Assembly (NCBI GenBank): GCA_019120675.1
Contig: DWUQ01000194.1
Location: forward strand, 1-8,329
Length of the DNA stretch: 8,329 nucleotides
Reading direction: 5' to 3'
Origin: Candidatus Paenalcaligenes intestinipullorum
Lineage (GTDB): Bacteria; Pseudomonadota; Gammaproteobacteria; Burkholderiales; Burkholderiaceae_B
Below, in pieces: positions 1-5,030 of this stretch; within the stretch, counting starts at the first letter, position 1; the number at the start of each line of letters is the position of its first letter. The translations under genes were made by a program, and so were the position numbers. The notes under the pieces are model-generated. The model was given only the letters and a program-made list of their open reading frames with translations. It made no database searches and was not told the origin of the DNA.

Positions 1-880
1 TGTCGGCTTTGAGGCGTGCCCCTTGTTGGCTGACTGGTTCGATAAATACCGAAATCGCCGCTAGACCGTCCGTTAGCACCAGTTGAGATACCTCGCGCCC
101 CGCACGCATGGAACGCGAAATCTGACTTAACGGATAAAAACCAGGCGGAGGGACAATTTTCCAACCATCCTGGGCGAGGTCAATGTGCCGCAAACTGGCC
201 TCAACAAAACGCCAATTTTTGTAATCGACTTGGGGTTGCAATTGGGCAATAGGCACCTGCTCATCGAAATCAATGTTGACAAAGGCCACACGGTGAATCA
301 CATCACCCTGCGTGTTTAGGGTCTCGCTTTGTAAGAGTAGCTGCTTTTGGGTATCGGCACAAAACCGATAACCATAACGTAACGTGTCTTTGGGGAGCAC
401 TTCGATGAGGGCGCAATCACGGCCCGCAACGCGACGCTGCTCGTTGGTAGCGTGAATGTCGTAATACTCTTGAAGCGGTGCGACCTCACCCACGAGCACG
501 GCAGGAAAACGCTCGGTATGGCGCTGTTCGACAATCACAAGCTTTTGCTGGGGCAGTAAGCACTGGATTTGATCGTTGGTACGCAAGTATTCGCGCGGTG
601 GCCCATCCAACAGCTCTAAACGCTCGCGCTCACCCTTACCATCGAGCACATGCACCAAACGCATGCTGCGTGTGTGATTTTCTTGGGTGTAGGTCACCAT
701 ACCCGCATAATCATGCTGCTTAGCAGCGTGCTGCATGGCGGATAAAAAGTGTAGGTCTGCAGCAGGGTCGGTGGCTTCGGCTGACCAAGCGGGGCTAAAC
801 GCCAAGCCTAGGCTGCACGCTAGGCTCAAACAAAGCCGTGCGTACCCAAAACGATCCAATAAAGAGTTTGTTGCCAACAT
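1..880 (-). CDS. rseB: RseB/MucB, periplasmic regulator of sigma-E (partial, C-terminus outside window)
   Basis: In the RseB/MucB family the protein binds the periplasmic tail of the anti-sigma factor RseA, shields it from proteolysis and senses mislocalised lipoprotein or LPS. I translated 293 residues from the ATG at 880-878; the frame stays open to the window edge. Residues 1-34 look like a Sec signal peptide (hydrophobic 14-31, likely cleavage after AWSA). The N-terminal RseB domain follows (about 40-205, with the family-like stretch PKDTLRYGYRF at 163-173), then the start of the MucB/RseB C-terminal domain (about 215 on, including GWKIVPPPGFYP at 239-250). The start overlaps the rseA stop by one base (TGATG), with AGGAG at 891-895, 10 nt upstream, so translation is probably coupled. 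Cysteines at 107, 156 and 174 lie in the mature part. The order rpoE-rseA-rseB supports the name. Confidence 0.9.
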   Translation of the reverse strand, partial: MLATNSLLDRFGYARLCLSLACSLGLAFSPAWSAEATDPAADLHFLSAMQHAAKQHDYAGMVTYTQENHTRSMRLVHVLDGKGERERLELLDGPPREYLRTNDQIQCLLPQQKLVIVEQRHTERFPAVLVGEVAPLQEYYDIHATNEQRRVAGRDCALIEVLPKDTLRYGYRFCADTQKQLLLQSETLNTQGDVIHRVAFVNIDFDEQVPIAQLQPQVDYKNWRFVEASLRHIDLAQDGWKIVPPPGFYPLSQISRSMRAGREVSQLVLTDGLAAISVFIEPVSQQGARLKAD

Positions 881-1377
881 CAATCACGTGCTCCTAGATC
901 GTAGGAGCTTTCGCCTCCCATAGGACGCATGGCTGAAAAATCACGATGCGCATCCATATAATCGACCAACAACCAGTCATCACTAGCCGTAGCGAGTATC
1001 GGGGCTGCCGTGTTCGAGTCCGCAAAGTAAGGGCTGCTAAACCAAAACACGGTCACAGCTAGCGCGGCTACCGCGACACTTGAAAGCGCCACCCGAACGG
1101 CTCGGCCCTGCAAATAACGCCCCGGCGCTAAGACAGTCGGCTCGTCGTCGATGGCTTTGGAGAGTCGGGCATAGAAAGCCTCCGACGGTGCAATGGCTAA
1201 GTCAGGGCTGCGTAAGACATCCCCAATCAAGTGATAATTATCCCAAAGCTGTCGCCCATAAGGCGTGTCGAGATCAGAAGGTTCAATTTCCCCTTCGCCA
1301 TCCACCCAAGCCGAAATGGTGGCTTCCCAAGAGATAATTTCTGTATCGGAGGTAGGTTTTAAATGTGTGTTTGACAT
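880..1377 (-). CDS. rseA: RseA/MucA-type anti-sigma-E factor, single-pass membrane protein
   Basis: This family holds sigma-E at the inner membrane until periplasmic proteases cut it. The 165-residue protein has an N-terminal anti-sigma domain in the cytoplasm (about 13-75; ISAWVDGEGE, then W45, Y48 and HLIGDVLR at 49-56, typical of RseA_N). A hydrophobic segment at about 96-115 is the likely transmembrane helix. The periplasmic tail contains DYMDAHRDFSAM (139-150), resembling the conserved box near the end of beta- and gammaproteobacterial RseA/MucA. I chose the ATG at 1377-1375. A longer in-frame start, TTG at 1401, would add eight residues, but AAGG abuts it with no spacer. The ATG has AGGAG at 1391-1395, although the 13-nt spacing is long. 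It lies 26 nt after rpoE and overlaps rseB by one base. Confidence 0.88.
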   Translation of the reverse strand: MSNTHLKPTSDTEIISWEATISAWVDGEGEIEPSDLDTPYGRQLWDNYHLIGDVLRSPDLAIAPSEAFYARLSKAIDDEPTVLAPGRYLQGRAVRVALSSVAVAALAVTVFWFSSPYFADSNTAAPILATASDDWLLVDYMDAHRDFSAMRPMGGESSYDLGARD

Positions 1378-1403
1378 AGTGTAGTGGAGGCTCCTCGTCA
1401 ACC

Positions 1404-1997
1404 TTAATCACTTTCCGCTGATTCTCGAACCGCGCGTAGTTGAGTGGCTATGGCCTCTCGGGCACGAAAAATTCGTGAACGTACTGTACCAATCGGACAC
1501 TGCATGGTTTGAGCAATATCGTCATAACTCATGCCTTCGATTTCTCGCAACAAAATAGCGGTGCGAAGCTCTTCGGGCAAGGCTGCAATCGCCGACTGAA
1601 CCGTTTCCACCACTTGGCGGCTAACCATCTCAGACTCTGGCGTGCTAATGTCTGTTAGGTTGTCAATTTGATCAAAAGTTTCACCATCTTGCGTTTCGAC
1701 GTGCGTCGTCAGCAAGGGACGGCGGCTGCGGGAGCTTTGCCAATTGCGTGCGGTATTAATGGCAATACGATAAAGCCATGTATAAAAGGCACTTTCACCT
1801 CGAAACTGCGCCATGGCGCGGTACGCTTTAATGAAGGTTTCTTGGGTGAGATCCTCGACCTCGCTAGGATCGTTGACCATGCGCGAGAGTAAACGCATGA
1901 TGCGTCGCTGGTACTTGAGCACCAATAAATCAAAAGCACGTTTGTCGCCTTTTTGAACACGGGCGACTAGATCGGCATCGACTTCGCGCTCGTTCAT
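1404..1997 (-). CDS. rpoE: RpoE/AlgU, extracytoplasmic function sigma factor (sigma-24)
   Basis: This sigma factor directs RNA polymerase to envelope-stress genes and is held inactive by RseA. The 197-residue length is normal for the family. Region 2 spans about 10-85: DLTQETFIKAYRA at 49-61 matches region 2.2, and TWLYRIAINTARN at 73-85 matches region 2.4. A variable linker follows, then region 4 at about 131-184, whose helix-turn-helix includes MSYDDIAQTMQCPIGTVRSRIFRAR (156-180; key residues Y158, D159, I161, G170, V172, R173). The ATG start has AAGGA at 2004-2008 with 6-nt spacing. The start overlaps the stop of the upstream membrane-protein gene (ATGA), so the two are probably translationally coupled. 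The neighbours rseA and rseB fix it as sigma-E rather than another ECF sigma factor. I saw no sigma-E-type promoter (GAACTT then TCTGA) just upstream. Confidence 0.95.
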   Translation of the reverse strand: MNEREVDADLVARVQKGDKRAFDLLVLKYQRRIMRLLSRMVNDPSEVEDLTQETFIKAYRAMAQFRGESAFYTWLYRIAINTARNWQSSRSRRPLLTTHVETQDGETFDQIDNLTDISTPESEMVSRQVVETVQSAIAALPEELRTAILLREIEGMSYDDIAQTMQCPIGTVRSRIFRAREAIATQLRAVRESAESD

Positions 1998-2479
1998 GTG
2001 CTTTCCTTAGAAGTGGGTAAGGTGTGGAGTAGGTGCTGCCGGTGTAAAGCTTGATGCAAACTGCGCCATGCCACCGATGAACACTGGTCATACCAAATCG
2101 TAACATAACGAACGGGGGGCAGATGATACACACTGCTGGGTTGTATCGCTATGCAGACCCACCAAGGGCTACGCCAAACATGCCGTAGCGTAACCTCGTA
2201 CAACGCACTAGAGTGGACATCAGCAGGCATCAAACGCCATGTTTTGTATGACCAATCCAACACTAGGCGACCTTGTCGCTGGGCTTGGTATCGTAGGTGG
2301 GCATATAAACCATAACTGGGTAATAAGGCTAAGGGCATCAACCAAGGCATAGCCAAAAACCGCCACACCAACCACATGAGTAGGCTGGCCAAAACGCAGC
2401 ATAATAAAAAGCTCACCCTGTTACCGGCCCGACTAAGCGCCAGTAACTGTGAGTGAGCTGAGTGCCTAAGCATCGACAA
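1994..2479 (-). CDS. Small inner-membrane protein, probable YgfX/CptA family
   Basis: This gene encodes 161 residues. Two hydrophobic helices lie near the N-terminus (about 22-39 and 43-60), separated by a short turn, followed by a basic, tryptophan-rich soluble part (61-161). That layout matches YgfX. The end, IWYDQCSSVAWRSLHQALHRQ (128-148), resembles the E. coli YgfX end as I recall it (a W, then WR.L...L..Q). E. coli YgfX (CptA) has been reported as a toxin acting on MreB and FtsZ, with SdhE as partner; whether that holds here is unknown, and no sdhE is present. The start is either TTG at 2479, with AAGG 7 nt upstream, or ATG at 2473, with 13-nt spacing; the choice changes two residues. 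The gap to fabF is 9 or 15 nt. Its stop overlaps the rpoE start by 4 nt. Existence is certain; the family assignment is moderate. Confidence 0.72.
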   Translation of the reverse strand: MSMLRHSAHSQLLALSRAGNRVSFLLCCVLASLLMWLVWRFLAMPWLMPLALLPSYGLYAHLRYQAQRQGRLVLDWSYKTWRLMPADVHSSALYEVTLRHVWRSPWWVCIAIQPSSVYHLPPVRYVTIWYDQCSSVAWRSLHQALHRQHLLHTLPTSKEST

Positions 2480-2488
2480 GGCTAAGCC

Positions 2489-3721
2489 TTAGCTAAGACG
2501 TTTGACAACCATCGAACCATTGGTACCGCCAAACCCAAACGAATTAGACAGCGCCACATCAATTTTGAGGGGACGGGCTTCATTCGCACAGTAATCAAGA
2601 TCACATTCTGGGTCTTGGTTAAAGATATTGATGGTTGGAGGTGAGACTTGATGATGCAAAGCCAGCGTGGTGAAAACGGCTTCGATCCCCCCTGCTGCAC
2701 CGAGCAAGTGACCGGTCATGGACTTAGTGGAGTTAACGACTAAGTTTTTCGCATGCTCACCAAAAGCCAGTTTGATGGCTTGCGTCTCGTTGACATCGCC
2801 TAAGGGTGTGGACGTACCGTGTGCGTTCACATACTGTACATCCTGAGGGTTGAGGCCAGCGTTGCGCAATGCATGCAGCATACCACGCTTGGGGCCGTCG
2901 CAATCTGGAGTCGTGATGTGGTGAGCATCCGAGCTCATGCCATAGCCTACGAATTCACCATAGATTTTGGCTCCGCGGCGTTTGGCGTGTTCGTATTCTT
3001 CGAGTACCAATACCCCAGCGCCTTCGCCTAACACAAAACCATCACGGTCCTTGTCCCAAGGACGAGAGGCCGTAGTGGGGTCGTCGTTGCGAGTTGATAA
3101 TGCACGCATCGCTGCAAAACCACCTACCCCTAATGGGGATACGGTGGATTCGGTCCCCCCAGCGACCATCACATCGGCGTCTCCGTACTCGATGAGTCGT
3201 GCGGCATCACCAATAGAATGCAAACCAGTAGTGCACGCGGATACGACCGCATAGCTTGGGCCTTTTAGGCCGAGCATAATGGATAAGTGACCGGATACGA
3301 GGTTGATCAATGAACCGGGCACAAAAAATGGCGAGATGCGACGCGCACCACGCTGTAAGTAATCTTGTTGGGTCGCCTCGATACGGGGCAAACCACCAAT
3401 GCCTGAACCGACAATCACACCAATGCGATCTGCATTTTCTTCGGTAACGTCAAGGCCGGCATCTTTCCAAGCTTGCATACCGGCAGCAATACCGTAATGG
3501 ATAAAGGTATCCATTTGCTTGGCTTCTTTGGGACTAATGTACTCGTTAAGGTTAAAGTCTTTGACCTCACCGGCAATTTGAGCATTAAGGTCGGATGCGT
3601 CAAAACGCGTAATCGCTCCGATACCAGAACGACCATTGACGATATTATCCCACGCGGTAGCAATATCATTTCCGACCGGCGAAACAATACCTAGTCCAGT
3701 TATCACGACACGTCGTTTCAC
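2489..3721 (-). CDS. fabF: 3-oxoacyl-[acyl-carrier-protein] synthase II (FabF)
   Basis: FabF is the cytoplasmic decarboxylating condensing enzyme that extends acyl-ACP with malonyl-ACP. In E. coli it governs C16:1 to C18:1 elongation and so temperature-dependent membrane fluidity. The 410-residue protein is the usual length with a complete thiolase fold. Catalytic residues are present: nucleophile C163 in SACTTG, H301 in NAHGTSTPLGD, K333 and H338 in KSMTGHLLGAAG, and the gating loop NSFGFGGTNG (393-402). The Cys-His-His triad and elongating context separate it from FabH. The start is GTG at 3721-3719, supported by AGGAG at 3728-3732 with 6-nt spacing and by the family-standard MKRRVVITGLG start. 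It follows acpP after 145 nt holding a terminator-like structure and is followed closely by the YgfX-like gene. Confidence 0.97.
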   Translation of the reverse strand: MKRRVVITGLGIVSPVGNDIATAWDNIVNGRSGIGAITRFDASDLNAQIAGEVKDFNLNEYISPKEAKQMDTFIHYGIAAGMQAWKDAGLDVTEENADRIGVIVGSGIGGLPRIEATQQDYLQRGARRISPFFVPGSLINLVSGHLSIMLGLKGPSYAVVSACTTGLHSIGDAARLIEYGDADVMVAGGTESTVSPLGVGGFAAMRALSTRNDDPTTASRPWDKDRDGFVLGEGAGVLVLEEYEHAKRRGAKIYGEFVGYGMSSDAHHITTPDCDGPKRGMLHALRNAGLNPQDVQYVNAHGTSTPLGDVNETQAIKLAFGEHAKNLVVNSTKSMTGHLLGAAGGIEAVFTTLALHHQVSPPTINIFNQDPECDLDYCANEARPLKIDVALSNSFGFGGTNGSMVVKRLS

Positions 3722-3727
3722 GGTTGA

Positions 3728-3732
3728 CTCCT
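3728..3732 (-). promoter_or_regulatory. fabF ribosome binding site (supports GTG start)
   Basis: The minus strand reads AGGAG here, 6 nt before the GTG at 3721-3719. No ATG nearby gives a better start, so this site decides it. It lies only a few bases after the U-run of the upstream terminator-like stem. Confidence 0.8.
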
Positions 3733-3737
3733 AAAAC

Positions 3738-3820
3738 AAAAAAAGCGGTGTTATAAAAATACTGCTGGGTGTCTAACCCTATTAAGGCACGAGCAATCCC
3801 GTAGTACTTCTATAAACCGC
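3738..3820 (-). terminator. Terminator- or attenuator-like branched stem between acpP and fabF
   Basis: On the minus-strand RNA, 3820-3803 can pair with 3763-3745 to give an 18-bp stem with two G-U pairs and one bulged C. Seven U residues follow directly (3744-3738). The stem encloses about 39 nt that can form two smaller hairpins: ACGGG/CUCGU with loop AUUG, and GGGU/ACCC with a 5-nt loop (about 3768-3780). A strong stem plus a U-run is the pattern of intrinsic termination, although the enclosed part is larger than in a textbook terminator. It lies between acpP and the fabF ribosome binding site, so partial termination would make fabF mRNA scarcer than acpP mRNA. It could also be a regulated leader. 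Pairing was worked out by eye; no energy was calculated. Confidence 0.55.
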
Positions 3821-3823
3821 TTG

Positions 3824-3852
3824 GCATGAGCCTGACAAGGAAAGGCCCATAC
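3824..3852 (-). other. Hairpin just downstream of acpP
   Basis: The minus-strand RNA at 3852-3843 (GUAUGGGCCU) pairs with 3833-3824 (AGGCUCAUGC) to give a 10-bp stem with two G-U pairs and a 9-nt loop. It begins 14 nt after the acpP stop codon and ends three bases before the larger stem at 3820. There is no U-run after it, so it is more likely a 3'-end stabiliser or processing structure for acpP mRNA than a terminator. Inferred by eye. Confidence 0.45.
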
Positions 3853-3857
3853 TGTAT
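3846..3857. repeat. CCCATACwGTAT box, copy 1 (downstream of acpP)
   Basis: The plus strand reads CCCATACTGTAT. The same 12 bases with one change (T to A at the centre) occur at 4153-4164, upstream of acpP. The core ATACTGTAT is a 4+1+4 palindrome. This copy overlaps the 5' arm of the hairpin after acpP. It could be an operator-like pair or chance. Confidence 0.3.
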
Positions 3858-3866
3858 TTGAAATTT

Positions 3867-4106
3867 TTATTCTTTGCTGTTGGCGTTGATGTAGTCAACA
3901 GCTTGCTGAACCGTCGTGATCTTTTCAGCTTCCTCGTCGGGGATTTCAGTTTCGAATTCGTCTTCGAGCGCCATCACGAGCTCGACCATGTCGAGCGAGT
4001 CGGCACCGAGGTCGTCAAGAAAGGAAGATTCGTTCTTGATCTCGGCTTCGTTAACGCCAAGTTGTTCAGCGACGATCTTCTTGACGCGCTGTTCGATGCT
4101 TTCCAT
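3867..4106 (-). CDS. acpP: Acyl carrier protein
   Basis: ACP is the small acidic cytoplasmic carrier that holds growing fatty acyl chains on a 4'-phosphopantetheine arm and feeds FabD, FabH, FabF, FabG and PlsX. The protein has 79 residues, normal for bacterial ACP, and is rich in D and E. The attachment serine is S37 in the canonical GADSLDMVELVMALE (34-48), followed by FETEIPDEEAEKITTV (51-66), the helix III region. The start is ATG at 4106-4104, with GGAG at 4114-4117, 7-nt spacing. An in-frame ATG at 4157 would add 17 residues unlike any ACP and would run through the candidate -10 box, so I rejected it. It is flanked by the two largest non-coding gaps of the window, which fits separate and high expression. 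Confidence 0.98.
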   Translation of the reverse strand: MESIEQRVKKIVAEQLGVNEAEIKNESSFLDDLGADSLDMVELVMALEDEFETEIPDEEAEKITTVQQAVDYINANSKE

Positions 4107-4140
4107 GCAGATTCTCCAAATCGCGGGGTAATTCCCGGAA

Positions 4141-4146
4141 ATTATA
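4141..4146 (-). promoter_or_regulatory. acpP: Candidate -10 box of an acpP promoter
   Basis: The minus strand reads TATAAT, a perfect sigma-70 -10 hexamer, in the AT-rich gap 35 nt before the acpP ATG, giving a 5' UTR of about 28 nt. I see no good -35 at 16-18 nt; the best there matches only two of six bases. The TGG just upstream is one base off the extended -10 spacing. The promoter may be weak or activator-dependent, or the hexamer may be chance. Confidence 0.4.
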
Positions 4147-4152
4147 ACCAAA

Positions 4153-4164
4153 CCCATACAGTAT
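4153..4164. repeat. CCCATACwGTAT box, copy 2 (upstream of acpP)
   Basis: The plus strand reads CCCATACAGTAT, followed by G, so CATACAGTATG (4155-4165) is a 5+1+5 palindrome. It matches the box at 3846-3857 in 11 of 12 bases. It sits directly upstream of the TATAAT at 4141-4146, where a bound protein would block RNA polymerase, so it is a possible operator. No regulator is identified. Confidence 0.35.
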
Positions 4165-4181
4165 GAGGCTTGGAGTATGAC

Positions 4182-4240
4182 AAAAATGACGCAACCTTCA
4201 GCGGTCTAATAGACCATTACCACTTAAAAAAAATTGCGTC
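4182..4240 (-). terminator. Inverted repeat with U-run between fabG and acpP (terminator or leader structure)
   Basis: On the minus-strand RNA, GACGCAA (4240-4234) pairs perfectly with UUGCGUC (4194-4188), followed by A and five U residues (4186-4182). The 39-nt enclosed segment contains GGUCU/AGACC with a 3-nt loop (4215-4203) and a run of eight U residues. It could end fabG transcripts weakly, or form a leader structure if transcription starts at the promoter candidate near 4257-4284. With only seven outer base pairs it is less convincing than the stem before fabF. The same repeat could also act as a DNA binding site. Confidence 0.35.
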
Positions 4241-4256
4241 CCTTAAAAATCAGATA

Positions 4257-4284
4257 ATTTTACCTTAGTTTTGGCAGTTTCCAA
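4257..4284 (-). promoter_or_regulatory. Candidate sigma-70 promoter upstream of acpP
   Basis: The minus strand reads TTGGAA (4284-4279), 16 nt of spacer, then TAAAAT (4262-4257). This is four of six matches to the -35 and five of six to the -10. It begins just after the fabG stop. A transcript from here would carry the 4182-4240 inverted repeat in its leader before acpP. The region is AT-rich, so chance matches are likely. Confidence 0.3.
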
Positions 4285-4287
4285 GCC

Positions 4288-5028
4288 CTACATGTGCATT
4301 CCGCCATTTACATGGAGGGTATTGCCTGTAATGTAGTCCGCTTGGGGGCTGGCTAAAAAGCCTACGGCATTGGCGATGTCTTGGGCCTGCCCCAAGCGTG
4401 ACAAGGGCACTTGACTAAGGATGGCATCGGTTTGTGCTTCGGTGAGCACGCGAGTCATATCAGTATCAATAAAGCCCGGCGCCACACAGTTGACCGTAAT
4501 ATTGCGGCTGCCTAGCTCGCGCGCTAACGAGCGACTCAGCCCTTCGACACCGGCCTTAGCGGCTGCGTAGTTGACTTGACCCGCATTACCAATGTGAGCA
4601 ATGACCGAAGTAATGTTAATAATGCGCCCCCAGCGCGCTTTCATCATGGGACGCATGACTTCACGGCTAAGACGGAACACCGCTTTGAGGTTGGTATCAA
4701 TAACGGCGTCGAAATCCTCGTCTTTCATACGCATAGTAAGCGTATCACGGGTAATACCCGCGTTATTCACCAAAATATGCAAGGCGCCAAACTCTTTGGT
4801 GAGGTCGGCGACTAAATTTTTGCTGGCCTCGGCGTCGTTGACATCCAGCACCACACCACGTCCGCCTTGGGAGGCTAAGGCCTCGTTGATGCTGGTAGCA
4901 CCGGCCTCAGAGGTGGCGGTACCAATCACGGTGGCCCCTAAGCTTTGCAAATGCGCGGCAATTGCTTTACCAATACCGCGCGTCGCACCCGTGACGAGGG
5001 CGATCTTGGACTCCAATGGAAGACTCAT
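4288..5028 (-). CDS. fabG: 3-oxoacyl-[acyl-carrier-protein] reductase (FabG)
   Basis: FabG is the NADPH-dependent cytoplasmic reductase of 3-oxoacyl-ACP, the first reduction of each elongation cycle. It is a 246-residue short-chain dehydrogenase/reductase of standard length. The Rossmann nucleotide motif is TGATRGIG (13-20), the structural motif NNAG is at 88-91, and the catalytic set is N113, S141, Y154 and K158 (YAAAK). The PGFIDTDMT loop (184-192) and the end GGMHM fit FabG. Membership among SDRs is clear; the fab context settles the function. The ATG at 5028-5026 has AAAGGA at 5034-5039, 5-nt spacing, lying within the end of fabD, and only 2 nt separate the two genes, so translation is probably coupled. 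A 181-nt gap follows before acpP. Confidence 0.97.
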   Translation of the reverse strand: MSLPLESKIALVTGATRGIGKAIAAHLQSLGATVIGTATSEAGATSINEALASQGGRGVVLDVNDAEASKNLVADLTKEFGALHILVNNAGITRDTLTMRMKDEDFDAVIDTNLKAVFRLSREVMRPMMKARWGRIINITSVIAHIGNAGQVNYAAAKAGVEGLSRSLARELGSRNITVNCVAPGFIDTDMTRVLTEAQTDAILSQVPLSRLGQAQDIANAVGFLASPQADYITGNTLHVNGGMHM

Positions 5029-5030
5029 AC

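Noticed and set aside
800..880. Possible lipoprotein signal in RseB around C22 (SLAC)
   Set aside because: The hydrophobic stretch continues past the cysteine and ends in AWSA, a normal signal peptidase I site; the lipobox spacing residues do not fit well.
735..923. Plus-strand frame opposite the rseB start
   Set aside because: The minus strand here encodes the RseB signal peptide and the end of RseA, both supported by family features.
1378..1401. TTG at 1401 as the rseA start
   Set aside because: AAGG directly touches the TTG, leaving no spacer; the ATG at 1377 gives the usual RseA N-terminus.
1998..2600. Sigma-E autoregulatory promoter before rpoE
   Set aside because: Read on the minus strand, no GAACTT-like -35 with a TCTGA-like -10 at 15-17 nt was found; absence by eye only.
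4107..4157. In-frame upstream ATG extending acpP by 17 codons
   Set aside because: The extension is unlike any ACP, has no ribosome binding site, and overlaps the candidate -10 box; the ATG at 4106 has a good site.
3858..4166. 102-codon open frame on the plus strand opposite acpP
   Set aside because: Shadow of the acidic ACP gene, whose GAN codons read as F, L and V on the other strand.
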